A DNA stretch of 64,000 nucleotides from Cheilinus undulatus (Eukaryota; Chordata; Actinopteri; Labriformes; Labridae). The DNA lies in assembly GCF_018320785.1 (NCBI RefSeq), contig NC_054881.1, positions 43,872,424 to 43,936,423 on the forward strand. Reading direction: 5' to 3'. The first letter of the stretch is position 1. The number at the start of each line of letters is the position of its first letter. This document shows, piece after piece, positions 34,505-46,594 of the stretch. The position numbers and the translations under genes are program-made. The notes beneath the pieces are model-generated. The model was not told the DNA's origin and searched no databases. It saw only the letters and a list, made by a program, of their open reading frames with translations.

Positions 34505-34975
34505 TTGACAGCTTAAACCATTTTACTGCTTTTTGCCACTTCTTTTTACCACTTTTGACCCATTTTGCCACTTTTCTGTAATGTTTTGCCCCATGTAACA
34601 CACTGTTGCAACCTTTTTGCCACTTTTCCGTCCACTTTTGCTGTTGTTTGGCCATTTTTTACTCATTTTTAATCACTTTTAAGGCCCTTTTCCCATCTTA
34701 TTGCAGCTTCAACCCTTTTTGCCACTGTTCTGCCACTTGTGATTTATTTTGCCACCTTTTTGCCAATTTTCACCCACTTTAGCCTTTGTTTGTCCACTAT
34801 TTTGCCCTTATTTTAATCACTTTTAACTCATTTTTACCACCTTTTTACAAAGTTTAAGACTTTCAGGCCACTTGTAACCCATTTCTGCCACTATTTAGAC
34901 ACTTTCAACAAGTTTTGCCAATTTTAACCCAATGTTTAGCTGCCAATTTCTGCCCCTTTCTGACTTTGTTTTTCC
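34505..34975. repeat. Degenerate TTTTGCCACTTTT repeat
   Basis: TTTGCCACTTTT-like words recur every 15-30 bp. The reverse-complement form (AAAGTGGCAAAA) is found at 35455-35660 and 36690-36850, so the blocks face each other across 34.9-35.4 kb. Confidence 0.6.
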
Positions 34976-35029
34976 ACCTGGGCCCCAGAAAGCTCTCCTC
35001 CCCTTTCTCCCCTAATAGGCCACCTTGAC

Positions 35030-35115
35030 TAGAACATTATTTTAAAAGTCTGTTTTGTATTGATTTAAATATGGTGTGCCTCGGGTGAAAATAGTTGTAA
35101 AACCACTGGTTTAGT
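35030..35115. mobile_element. hAT-type element end
   Basis: GTGTGCCTCGGGTGAAAATAG runs to AAAACCACTGG, the reverse complement of the CAGTGGTTTT-type hAT end. It resembles the left end at 42597. Only the end is present. Confidence 0.5.
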
Positions 35116-35249
35116 GTCGTAGATTTACTCAGAGATGCTTTTTAAATGTAGTATAATACTTCCCCAAAACACACTCAAGTAACCGCGGAGATGCTAACGT
35201 AAAAAAGTACACTAAAAGTAAAAGTACCAGAGAAGACAGGCTACTACGC

Positions 35250-35335
35250 TGATCATCAACTGGTGGTCTGGGGGCCATATCAGGCCCCCCAAAGCTTCCT
35301 GTCCGGCCCTCAGAAGATTTAAGAGTCTCCCTTGG
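35250..35335. mobile_element. hAT-like end fragment
   Basis: CATCAACTGGTGGTCTGGGG, followed by GGCCATATCAGGCCC, resembles the terminal region of CAACTGGTGG-type hAT elements. Confidence 0.4.
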
Positions 35336-35454
35336 CTTTAAATGTCTGCAGCTGTTAAATCCACCCCACAAACAATACTGAAATAACTTTAGAAAGACTG
35401 AACATTTTATGTTTTTGCTGAAATTTACTGTCATATTTAGTAGATATTTAAAAA

Positions 35455-35660
35455 AAGGTAAAGGTTGGCACAAGTGCCGTAAAAGTGACCAGATAAAGTG
35501 GTGAAAAGAGGTTAAAATGTGGCAAAAATTGGTAAAAGAGAAAAAAGGGGCAAAGAGTATCAAAAATGGTTACAAATGACAAAAATTAGTGCAAAAAGGT
35601 CCTGAAAAGTCGTTAAAATCTGCAAAAAAATAGAAGAAAAGTGGCAAAATGGGGATAAAA
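35455..35660. repeat. Degenerate AAAGTGGCAAAA repeat, left part
   Basis: Reverse complement of the 34505-34975 text. It is cut by the CACTA-like element and resumes at 36690-36850. Confidence 0.55.
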
Positions 35661-35664
35661 CATG

Positions 35665-36684
35665 CACTGTAAGAAAAAATTAGTTGAGCTTACTTAAAAA
35701 AATTATGGAAAGTGGTTGCCTCAAAAATAACAAGTAAACTACACTTGACTTTTGTGAGTTATAAAAACTAGTTTGTTAGTAGTGTGCAGTACTTGTTCTA
35801 CTTGAACTACTGAAGTATTCACGACTAGTTTAAATCAATTATTTTAAGTTTTCACAACTGAGATTCAAATGTTAATTTAAGTTTGCAGGACTGAGGCTAA
35901 ATCATCTACTTTGAGTGTGTAATACTTCACATTTTAGTGCATTGTAAACACTGATAAGTTAATAGCACTCAAAATACCTTAGATATCTGATCACCTTAGA
36001 TCATCAGCTAGAACAACAGTTCTGTGAGTCATCATTTCACCTTAGCTGGACTATCCTGTGCCACCATTTGCATCAATGGCTGTTGGTGACCCTCTTCATT
36101 AATGACAGTGTGCCATACAGCTTTCACTGATGCTGGTAACAGTAACAGCGCCCCCTATGGGAGGGACAGCTTTAATTGAGACAGCAACTTCACTCGTGGT
36201 GCATTTTATTTATTTATCTTATTTCACCTTTTTATAGCCAGGAGAAAACCTCACTGAGATTAAAAATCTCTTTTTCAAAAGTGTCCTGGCAAAGACAGCT
36301 GCAGCAAACAGAGTGCATAAAGGTTTAGTGCCCAAAGGCATTCTGGGAAAACTGCAGATTTGCCACAACTCAAAAAATATGAGTTATAACCAAAAATACT
36401 TATATTGTTTGAGTACTGTTCAGTTAAAACTGAAATAAGTTCTACCAGCTCATAAAAATAGAGTTCAAATCGCTGTTTTGGATTTTTAAGTTAACACAAC
36501 TTAATTATACCCCCTTTTACTTCATTTTTTTAAACTAAGTAAACTTAAGTAAATCAAGCCCTCTGCTGTTATGGCGAGGAAGTACAATTAACTTGTTTAT
36601 AATAAGTATTCAGAACAGGTTAAGAAGAACTGAGTAATTTCAACTCAATGTTTATGAGTAAAATGGATGTTGCTTTTTACAGTG
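35665..36684. mobile_element. CACTA/EnSpm-type nonautonomous element, ~1.0 kb
   Basis: It starts CACTGTAAGAAAAAATTAG and ends GCTTTTTACAGTG, inverted CACTG termini as in CACTA elements. Subterminal TTACTTAA, AAGTAAACTACACTTGA and related words occur in both orientations. No transposase frame is present. A 3-bp target duplication is not clear. Inside there is a CTTTTTATAGCCAGGAGAAA...GTGTCCTGGCAAAGACAGC stretch also common in fish repeats. Confidence 0.6.
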
Positions 36685-36887
36685 TGCAGGAAAAGTGGTT
36701 TAACTGGGCTAAAGAATGGCAACAGTGTGCTACAGAGGCTACAGTAGCAAAAAGGGGTTAAAAGTGGCAAAAATGGATAAAATTGGGGAAAAAATGGACA
36801 AAGGGGAATAAATAAAAAGAAAACTGGTTAAAGAGGCAAACAGCGGCTAGCGGTGTCAAAGCTGAGTTAATACTAGTTAACTAGTTA

Positions 36888-37456
36888 TCCTGGTCCCGCC
36901 GCCAGGATCCTGGTCCCGCCGCCAGGATCCTGGTCCTGCTGCCAGGATCCTGGTCCCGCCGCCAGGATCCTGGTCCCGCTGGTCCCGCTGCCAGGATCCT
37001 GGTCCCGCTGGTCCCGCTGCCAGGATCCTGGTCCCGCCGCCAGGATCCTGGTCCCGCTGGTCCCGCTGCCAGGATCCTGGTCCCGCCGCCAGGATCCTGG
37101 TCCCGCTGGTCCCGCTGCCAGGATCCTGGTCCCGCCGCCAGGATCCTGGTCCCGCTGGTCCCGCCGCCAGCAGCCTGGGCCCGCCGCCAGGATCGTGGTC
37201 CCGCCGCCCGGATCGGGGGCCCGCCGCCAGGATCCTGGTCCTGCCGCCAGGATCCTGGTCCCGCTGCCAGGATCCTGGTCCCGCTGGTCCCGCCGCCAGG
37301 ATCCTGGTCCCGCCGCCAGGATCCTGGTCCCGCTGGTCCCGCCGCCAGGATCCTGGTCCCGCCGCCAGGATCCTGGTCCCGCTGCCAGGATCCTGGTCCC
37401 GCTGGTCCCGCCGCCAGGATCCTGGTCCCGCCGCCAGGATCCTGGTCCCGCTGCCC
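36888..37456. repeat. GC-rich 20-bp VNTR with palindromic core
   Basis: Copies of GGATCCTGGTCCCGCCGCCA are interleaved with a longer form carrying an extra CTGGTCCCG. Each unit junction contains the perfect 12-bp palindrome CCAGGATCCTGG. No stop codons occur in several frames on both strands, which yields open frames of up to about 198 codons that are not genes. It ends about 320 bp before the candidate mvb12b exon. Confidence 0.95.
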
Positions 37457-37779
37457 TGCAGGGACAGATCTCACTGGTCATGACTGAAAATGAAGGAAAA
37501 TAGAAAAACCTCTAAACGATACTGAATCAAACCCAGGATACGGATTCAAGGGCTTCTGGACTAAGCCTGACCTTTGTGCAGATGTTCTTGATGACCCCTG
37601 AGTAGAGTAGACCCATGTGTGCTGGTCCCAGGACCCCGGACCAGGATTCTGAGACTAATTAGAATAATGAGCAGCATCCACCCTGGTCCTCTGTTGTAGG
37701 GTCTGACTGCAGCAGGGTGGCTCTGAGGATCAGGATCAGGATCGGGGGGGTGGTCTCTGATCACTCCCCAGACCTGCTC

Positions 37780-37975
37780 CTCCTCCGATGGCTCCCTGCG
37801 GCTCACACCGCTAGCTGGATCGGCACCATGAGAACCCCCCAGCAGCTCCTGGCTCGGCTCTGGTCCTCCACCCGTACCTGCTCTTAGACAGGGAGGTGTC
37901 CTCTGGGCTGTGAAGCCGTGAGACCGAGCGAGAGCAGAAAACAGACGACGCCCGGTTTGATCCTGACCCCCTCTG
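37780..37975 (+). other. mvb12b: Candidate mvb12b noncoding first exon
   Basis: CpG-containing sequence ends in a strong donor CCTCTG|GTAAGT at 37975. The next plus-strand acceptor with supported coding is at 48148. Two short upstream ORFs (ATG at about 37789 and about 37838) both close before the donor, so translation would begin at 48160. The human long isoform has a proline-rich N-terminal extension encoded in its first exon. No such coding is visible here. The left edge is a guess. Confidence 0.4.
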
Positions 37976-38010
37976 GTAAGTGGACTACTCCGATAAGCTA
38001 GTTAGCTAGC

Positions 38011-38036
38011 ATTAGCATTAGCATTAGCATAGCAGC
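38011..38036. repeat. ATTAGC microsatellite
   Basis: Four hexamer copies just after the candidate mvb12b first exon. A GTTAGCCTGCTAGCT duplication follows at 38218-38252. Confidence 0.7.
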
Positions 38037-38259
38037 GGCTAGCCTCGGTGTCCTGGAGCTTTAAATGTGGTTTTGTCTCTGACTGGGTGGAACTGCGGCT
38101 ATGGTAAGAGCTAATGTGGTGAAGAGGGCAGAGGTTACTCAGCTGAAGGCTGTAACGGCGGAGTAATCTCAGGAGCATGCTAACGGTTTCCGTTTGTCGT
38201 AGCTGGTGTTTGGTTAGCTGTTAGCCTGCTAGCTGTTAGCCTGCTAGCTGTTAGCAGCT

Positions 38260-39424
38260 GCAGCTCCGCTCAGCAAAGACTGCAGGAAGAGAAAAACCTG
38301 CTAGTTAAAAACTGAAGGGGCTGATTTTGACACAGATGGAGGGTCGGGGGTGTTAGCTACCAGACCCTGCCTGCTAGGATCAGAATTATTCTGGGTCGGG
38401 GTTCAGAGGAGTCCGCAGACTGAGGGCCAGCTTGAACCAGAACTGTGGCTTTACTTCAGATCTGTTTAGATCAGAAACTTCAAACAGAGGAGGAAGCTGA
38501 GGTATAAATAAGAGGAGACATCCAGAAGGTCTGGATGTGTGCAGAGTTTATCAGCGGAGTAAGAGCAGAACAGAACCGACATGTATTTACTCAGGCCTCT
38601 AGTCCAGCTCACACAGGGGTCCTAGTCAGCTCCACATCTGCAGAGATCACCGCTCATATCCATCATCCAGACTCTTCTGAACGGATGCTTGAGCTCAGAC
38701 ATGGTGGATTTTTACTGGGTCATGCCTGGATGGACCTGAGTCCTCATCCAGCTCTAAGTAACAACTAAAGATCTGTGTTTCTAAACTGAACCACAGACAA
38801 CATTAAATCTGTATAGTTGACAGGTAATTGTCTTTAAACTAAACACTGATCATAATCAGCTGAGCTTTAGCGTTAATGGTACATTTCCTGACTGCAGGAT
38901 TATAAAATCCTGGTCAATCAGCCCTCGCCAGGCTGCAGGAGAAGATGACCCTGCAGCTAAAAGTCTGATAAGTTCAGACTGCTGTGTTTTTATTGTGAAA
39001 GCTCCCACCATGTTAGGACTGCTCTGATGTTTGAGGCTTAAACTGAGGCTTCAAACGTCCCTGAAGGACATTATAGTCAAACTCACAGCTGTTCCTCAGC
39101 TGCGGTCTGAAGGTAAAGGGCCATTTCCCTTCTTTTTGTGCTGCAAATATTGAAAGAGTGTCAGAGCTGTTTGTAAGAGTGTTTGAATGAAACCTTTTAG
39201 AAACCGTTCACACTAAACCTGGTCCCTGGAGACCCCAGGGCTGCAGCTGTGAGACTCACACATCGGACCGTCGGCTCTGAGCGGTCCTTTTAAGATCCAA
39301 ACTACAGAGTGTGGATCTGTAATCAGGACCAGGCAGGTAGCATGGTTAGAGTGTTTCTACACAGCTGGGCAGCCAGCAGGTCTGTCCTGGTTAAAATGAG
39401 CTGCTGGTGGCACCTTTCTGTGCA
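38260..39424. other. mvb12b intron 1, no recognised element
   Basis: Unique-looking sequence. The open frame at 38535-38768 has no recognisable domain. The same holds for 39836-41090. Confidence 0.4.
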
Positions 39425-39835
39425 CGTTAGGGCTGGGCATTTATTTGGAAAATGAGAGTAAGTCGCAATATGGCCTGCTGCAATTTTCAAATCACAAAAG
39501 GTGCAATATTTTTTTTGACCTGAAATTTCTGTCAGAATACCAGTTTGAAACTTTTATTTGCAGCAGAGATGTTATTCATGACATGCCATGCAATCATTCA
39601 GGTGCCATTATTTTTTAGAATAGTCTGCAAAAAATCCTACCTCCTTTTTTGTACTTTTTTAGATTAAATATAAGATTGACAACAACCTTCAATGCAAAAA
39701 TTCATATCCAGTTTGCAGCAGGATTCAAAATCATCAGAATGAGACACTTGTAAAGAATTGTTCAGCCCTTGTTCAGGAGTAAAGGAAAGTTCAAGAATAA
39801 CTGCATAGCAAATCACCATTAGATTATTTTCCAAA
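39425..39835. repeat. Dispersed repeat copy A (GGGCTGGGCAAT family)
   Basis: It begins GGGCTGGGCATTTATTTGG and includes TTTTCAAATCACAAAAGGTG. A diverged copy lies at 47400-47790, so the two copies sit on either side of the 29-bp array in mvb12b intron 1. Confidence 0.6.
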
Positions 39836-41094
39836 TTGGTTCAGCCCCAGTGCACGCTCTGTGAGTTCTGGCTCTACCAAACACTTTTACAAGCATCTTT
39901 AGGACCTCATAACTGTGTAACTAAGAGAAGAAAATTCTGCTTTATTTCACAAACAACAGCACTGACACCACATGTGGCACAAGACAGCCACAGAAGTCAG
40001 ATTCATCCAGGGCTGCCATTGGCTGATGGAAATCCTCAGTAAATTCTGAATGCAGGAAAAACTCTGACCAACAAAATCCTGAACAAGAATGAATCCATCA
40101 CTGATTAAAACCATCTGATTTAGAATCACTGAAAAGTGAAAATGTGCTTTTGGTTAATGAGGTTTTAGGACAGATGATCCATTTAAGGACATCAGCATTG
40201 GATGAAACTCCTTATTCCCTTCTCATCAGTAGGATATTTGATATTTGTGTTTCACAGCCTAAGACGGAGCTCTAAAAATAAAACATAGCTGCAGAGTGTT
40301 GATGAGACACCAGATCAGACTGTCCCATCTTTACCCAGGCTAAATCTGTACCACAGCCCTCCCTTCTGGCTGCTGATGCCTCCATTTACTGTTAAAAAGA
40401 CTGGCTTTAATGCAGAGACATGCAGTACTTTCCCCCAAACTTTGCTGTTAAACTCGACTGTCATGAACCCAGACATAACTAAAGATTCATGCTCAGTCAG
40501 AGGTGGCATCAGGACCAGTTTAGGCGTTAGATTGCTGATGGATGGTAGTTAATTGTGCTGTTTCCAGTCTGATATAATCGTGATTAAATATTAGTCTCTG
40601 CTCTATTCCTCTGAGCTGTTAAATAAAGCGGGGGCTGAGCCCAACCCACATTCAGATGCAGAACATGGCAAAAGCATGCTTAATTATGTAATTGACCAGA
40701 TTTACTGCACCTGTGGGAGAGTCTTTCTGCTTAATTCAGAGAACCTGTTTGTTAACTTCATGATAAGCCCCTAAAACCACAGCCAGCATGCCGCTGCAAG
40801 CCCAACCAAGGCCCTGTGAGAGAGAAGACAGCCTGAGGTCTGAGAGTTATCCAGAGGATGCACCAGGAACTACAGAGGTCAAAATGTTTGATTCCTCCAT
40901 AATCCACCTACGTAAAATCTACAATACCAGGGTTCATGAGTACCCAGTATCAACGTGATGAAAGAGAATAACAGGTCAACAGTAAGGGTGCACCCTAGGA
41001 CAATCCTAGATTGGAAACAAATAGAATGTGTCACCGATCTGCTGAAGCTGATAGCTTGGATTGTACCTGTGTATGTTCACTAACTCCCCTCCTT

Positions 41095-41425
41095 CTTCGG
41101 GGGGGGGGGCTGAAAATGAAACTCAAACTTAAGGTGTACTTTATTAATCCCTAAAAAGAAGTTCACACTCCATTCATATCACACTCAGGCTGAGTTACAT
41201 GCACACAGGATCCTCAGAGACGTGCACCAATGGAGAGATGTCAGAGACGGCTGTGCTGCTCTCGCTGAAGCTGTTGGGGGTTCAGTGCCTTGCTCAAGGG
41301 CAACAGGACTCAGAAAGTGAACTGGCACCTCTCCAGCTACCAGGCCAGAGTCCACATATGGTCTGATCAGGACTTGGATCAGCAACCCTCTGATTTCCAG
41401 CCCACATCCTTACAGACTGAGCTAC
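41095..41425. mobile_element. Dispersed fish repeat (TTCAGTGCCTTGCTCAAGGG family)
   Basis: A G10 run (about 41100) is followed by TTATTAATCCCTAAAAAGAAG, GGTTCAGTGCCTTGCTCAAG, AACTGGCACCTCTCCAGCTA and GACTGAGCTACTGCTGCC. This text is widespread in teleosts, and the class is uncertain. The open frame on minus at 41185-41385 is a shadow of it. Confidence 0.55.
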
Positions 41426-42596
41426 TGCTGCCGAAAGCTTGTCCTTTCAAAGAACTCTAACTGGACAGGATGGACAGATTTGGGGGTTTCTAAACCATCA
41501 GGGTGCAAGAACAGTTTGTGCACAATCTCTGTAGAGTTTGCAAACGTTTTTGAAAATCTCCAGAGAGACAGCATCCTCAGATTCCAACAGACACAGTAGT
41601 CAGCAGAGAGAGTGAGGCAGAGGCAGGTCTAGTCCTGATTTCATGATTACAGCTGCTGTTGTTCTGCTCCTCTGTTGTTCTAAGTCATTAATAATCCTAT
41701 CCTCCTCTCCACATGAGGCTACATGCCAGCTGAACAGCACAACTGACCTTTTTATACCAGAGTCTTTTACAGAGGAGACAGTGATGTCTGGGCCTTGGTC
41801 ATCATTGAGAATGCTCCAGACATAATCACTGATCTCCATGCTTCCATCTACATGCATGCTACTCAGAGTGACCCCAGTCTGCAGCAGGCAAACGGTTTCC
41901 AGACCCCTTTATGAATAAAATCAAAATTATATAAAAGAAGGTTAAATCTTCATTGCATGACTATGCATCACAAAAATAAATCCCATTCTGGGTTATGTGT
42001 TAATTAGCTGATTTAGGCCTGTGTGAGCTCTGCTCTAGTCCACATTTTAGAATAAAATGACTAAAATGTGCCTCATGAACACTGAAATAGAATTAAAAGA
42101 CACAAAAGAGTACAGTTAATTCTGGGTGAAGGAAGGAGGTGCTTAGAATATAGGCTGACATTAAAGGCTGATATAGTGGCTGTCCATACTGGCAGCTGAA
42201 ATAGATGTGACTGATTCTCATGATCTCAGTGTTGATGAGAATAATAGTGATAGACATTTAGGCTGCAGTAGTTCACTCTCAGGTGTCCTTTAGGATTGGT
42301 TCATGGTGCTTTTTCACTGATGATGATGATAATGTGGTTAATCATTCAGTCATTAACAGGATGCAGAGGAAGATGAGACTGAAGCTAAAAGGCTTTTTTA
42401 CAGTCATCTAAGCAGAGTTAAACAGAGGAGAGAAGTGGCAGATTCTTGTTTCACTGATACCACCATCATGGTTAGGATTACACTGGCTGGTCATTTTCAG
42501 TTACATTCAGTCTTTAGTCTCCTTTATCTTCCCTTTATTCCTCCGTGTGGTTTTCTGTAAACATCCCTGTGTCTGAGCAGCTGTTAGAGTCTAGAG

Positions 42597-42990
42597 CAGT
42601 GGTTCTCAAATGGTGTGCCTTGAGGTGAGTCTAGGTGTGCCGTGAGATTTTTTTGCTTCTATAAGTCATATTTACAACTATTCAGCAACACGATTGTTTT
42701 TGTTAATTTACATGATCAGTATTTTATAAACATTTATTTCCATGTATGACTGCAAATTCTATTTGCCTAATCTAAAAATCCCTATAACTCCTTAAAAGGA
42801 ACGCCGTCTTTGCAGTTAGTTAAATCAGCGGGTGGGGGGGATTGTTAGAATGACACACATCAAGGGCTTGATTGACAGTTTTGTGAGGGAAATTGAGGGG
42901 AAATGGATCGTTTCCTTAAGTGTATTAAACCCCAAAGAGCTGTTAATGAGAAAGACCCACCAAAAAAAAGAAAAAAACAGCCAGGAGACA
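42597..42990 (+). pseudogene. hAT element: left end and start of a transposase, truncated
   Basis: The left end CAGTGGTTCTCAAATGGTGT is a hAT terminus. About 300 bp inside, ATG 42903 opens a frame MDRFLKCIKPQRAVNEKDPP, then a KKRKKQ basic run. This is the usual start of fish hAT transposases (MD.FL..K). The frame ends at the edge of the 29-bp minisatellite. The BED finger, the RNase-H-like core and the right end are all missing. The element is dead. Confidence 0.6.
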
Positions 42991-42999
42991 ATAGAGTCT

Positions 43000-45900
43000 A
43001 GAGTATTTCCCTGCAGGTTTTAGAGTCCAGAGTATTTCCCTGCAGGTTTTAGAGTCCAGAGTATTTCCCTGCAGGTTTTAGAGTCTAGAGTATTTCCCTG
43101 CAGGTTTTATAGTCCAGAGTATTTCCCTGCAGGTTTTAGAGTCTGGAGTATTTCCCTGCAGGTTTTATAGTCCAGAGTATTTCCCTGCAGGTTTTAGAGT
43201 CTAGAGTATTTCCCTGCAGGTTTTAGAGTCTAGAGTATTTCCCTGCAGGTTTTAGAGTCTAGAGTATTTCCCTGCAGGTTTTAGAGTCTGGAGTATTTCC
43301 CTGCAGGTTTTAGAGTCCAGAGTATTTCCCTGCAGGTTTTAGAGTCTGGAGTATTTCCCTGCAGGTTTTAGAGTCTAGAGTATTTCCCTGCAGGTTTTAG
43401 AGTCCAGAGTATTTCCCTGCAGGTTTTAGAGTCTAGAGTATTTCCCTGCAGGTTTTAGAGTCCAGAGTATTTCCCTGCAGGTTTTATAGTCCAGAGTATT
43501 TCCCTGCAGGTTTTAGAGTCCGGAGTATTTCCCTGCAGGTTTTAGAGTCTAGAGTATTTCCCTGCAGGTTTTAGAGTCTAGAGTATTTCCCTGCAGGTTT
43601 TAGAGTCTAGAGTATTTCCCTGCAGGTTTTAGAGTCCAGAGTATTTCCCTGCAGGTTTTAGAGTCCAGAGTATTTCCCTGCAGGTTTTAGAGTCTAGAGT
43701 ATTTCCCTGCAGGTTTTAGAGTCTAGAGTATTTCCCTGCAGGTTTTAGAGTCTGGAGTATTTCCCTGCAGGTTTTATAGTCCAGAGTATTTCCCTGCAGG
43801 TTTTAGAGTCTAGAGTATTTCCCTGCAGGTTTTAGAGTCTAGAGTATTTCCCTGCAGGTTTTATAGTCCAGAGTATTTCCCTGCAGGTTTTAGAGTCTAG
43901 AGTATTTCCCTGCAGGTTTTAGAGTCTAGAGTATTTCCCTGCAGGTTTTAGAGTCCAGAGTATTTCCCTGCAGGTTTTAGAGTCCAGAGTATTTCCCTGC
44001 AGGTTTTAGAGTCTAGAGTATTTCCCTGCAGGTTTTAGAGTCTAGAGTATTTCCCTGCAGGTTTTAGAGTCTAGAGTATTTCCCTGCAGGTTTTAGAGTC
44101 TAGAGTATTTCCCTGCAGGTTTTAGAGTCTAGAGTATTTCCCTGCAGGTTTTAGAGTCCAGAGTATTTCCCTGCAGGTTTTAGAGTCCAGAGTATTTCCC
44201 TGCAGGTTTTAGAGTCTGGAGTATTTCCCTGCAGGTTTTAGAGTCTAGAGTATTTCCCTGCAGGTTTTATAGTCCAGAGTATTTCCCTGCAGGTTTTATA
44301 GTCCAGAGTATTTCCCTGCAGGTTTTAGAGTCCGGAGTATTTCCCTGCAGGTTTTAGAGTCTAGAGTATTTCCCTGCAGGTTTTATAGTCCAGAGTATTT
44401 CCCTGCAGGTTTTATAGTCCAGAGTATTTCCCTGCAGGTTTTAGAGTCCAGAGTATTTCCCTGCAGGTTTTATAGTCCAGAGTATTTCCCTGCAGGTTTT
44501 AGAGTCTAGAGTATTTCCCTGCAGGTTTTAGAGTCTAGAGTATTTCCCTGCAGGTTTTAGAGTCCAGAGTATTTCCCTGCAGGTTTTATAGTCCAGAGTC
44601 TAACCATGCAGGTTGTATAGTCGAGAGTATGTCACTGCAGGTTTTAGAGTCCCGAGTATTTCCGTGCAGGTTTTAGAGTCTAGAGTATTTCCTGCAGGTT
44701 TTAGAGTCTAGAGTATTTCCTGCAGGTTTTAGAGTCCAGAGTATTTCCTGCAGGTTTTAGAGTCTAGAGTATTTCCTGCAGGTTTTAGAGTCTAGAGTAT
44801 TTCCCTGCAGGTTTTAGAGTCTAGAGTATTTCCCTGCAGGTTTTAGAGTCTAGAGTATTTCCCTGCAGGTTTTAGAGTCCAGAGTATTTCCCTGCAGGTT
44901 TTAGAGTCTAGAGTATTTCCCTGCAGGTTTTAGAGTCTAGAGTATTTCCCTGCAGGTTTTATAGTCCAGAGTATTTCCCTGCAGGTTTTATAGTCCAGAG
45001 TATTTCCCTGCAGGTTTTAGAGTCCGGAGTATTTCCCTGCAGGTTTTAGAGTCTAGAGTATTTCCCTGCAGGTTTTAGAGTCTAGAGTATTTCCCTGCAG
45101 GTTTTAGAGTCCAGAGTATTTCCCTGCAGGTTTTAGAGTCTAGAGTATTTAACTGCAGGTTTTAGAGTCTAGAGTATTTCCCTGCAGGTTTTAGAGTCCA
45201 GAGTATTTCCCTGCAGGTTTTAGAGTCTAGAGTATTTCCCTGCAGGTTTTAGAGTCTAGAGTATTTCCCTGCAGGTTTTAGAGTCCAGAGTATTTCCCTG
45301 CAGGTTTTAGAGTCTAGAGTATTTCCCTGCAGGTTTTAGAGTCCAGAGTATTTCCCTGCAGGTTTTAGAGTCTAGAGTATTTCCCTGCAGGTTTTAGAGT
45401 CTAGAGTATTTCCCTGCAGGTTTTAGAGTCTAGAGTATTTCCCTGCAGGTTTTAGAGTCCAGAGTATTTCCCTGCAGGTTTTAGAGTCTAGAGTATTTCC
45501 CTGCAGGTTTTAGAGTCTAGAGTATTTCCCTGCAGGTTTTATAGTCCAGAGTATTTCCCTGCAGGTTTTATAGTCCAGAGTATTTCCCTGCAGGTTTTAG
45601 AGTCTAGAGTATTTCCCTGCAGGTTTTAGAGTCTAGAGTATTTCCCTGCAGGTTTTAGAGTCTAGAGTATTTCCCTGCAGGTTTTAGAGTCTAGAGTATT
45701 TCCCTGCAGGTTTTAGAGTCTAGAGTATTTCCCTGCAGGTTTTAGAGTCTAGAGTATTTCCCTGCAGGTTTTAGAGTCCAGAGTATTTCCCTGCAGGTTT
45801 TAGAGTCTAGAGTATTTCCATGCAGGTTTTAGAGTCAAGAGTATTTCCATGCAGGTTTTAGAGTCTAGAGTATTTCCCTGCAGGTTTTAGAGTCTAGAGT

Positions 45901-46072
45901 ATTTCCTGCAGGTTTTAGAGTCAGTATTTCCCTGCAGGTTTTAGAGTCTAGAGTATTTCCCTGCAGGTTTTAGAGTCTAGAGTATTTCCCTGCAGGTTTT
46001 AGAGTCTAGAGTATTTCCCTGCAGGTTTTAGAGTCCAGAGTATTTCCCTGCAGGTTTTAGAGTCTAGAGTAT
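43000..46072. repeat. 3-kb array of 29-bp units
   Basis: The unit is TTTTAGAGTCTAGAGTATT followed by TCCCTGCAGG, about 105 copies by length. Common variants are TCTAG/TCCAG/TCTGG and AGAG/ATAG. A small block near 44590-44760 and 45900-45925 carries shortened or diverged units, which suggests junctions between amplification rounds. Every unit has a PstI word CTGCAG. It lies in mvb12b intron 1. Confidence 0.97.
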
Positions 46073-46594
46073 TTCCTTCTCTCTGCTCCAGTCCACATCC
46101 AGCTCTGGGTTTGTGTGCTGGGAGGATGTGGAAGTGATACTGGGAGTCTACTGTCTCAGATCACTGGTCTGCATGCTCCGTTTGTTCTCCAGCCTCAGAC
46201 ACACACATTCATTCACTGACACACACGTCAGTTTGGAGTCAGGCTGCCCTTTATCCTCGCCGTCTTTGTGTGGCGTCCGTGAAAAGAGAACGCTGGTTTT
46301 CATGGAGACGCTGTGCAGGAGGCCTCTGTCGTCCAGGCAGCTTCAAGAGGGTCTCTGCAAATCCCCCTCCTCTTACTGCTGTTTAATATGCTGCTGTTCT
46401 ACAGCCTTCACTTAGAAATGTCAGAGTTGTCTGCACAATAAGAAATACACAAACTACACACAACAACACACACTTTTTATCTAACTCTTCATAAACTTTA
46501 ACTCTGGTTTAAAATGCTTTGAGGCAGGGCGAGCTGCCAGATCCTCACGGCTGAAAAAGTCGAAACTATGACACAATGTGTGTTTGTGTTTCTC

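Noticed and set aside
36881-37503. Long open frames (up to about 198 codons) on both strands
   Set aside because: They come from a 20-bp GC-rich repeat lacking stop codons. The peptides are pure repeat cycles, several frames are open at once, and there is no splice or start support.
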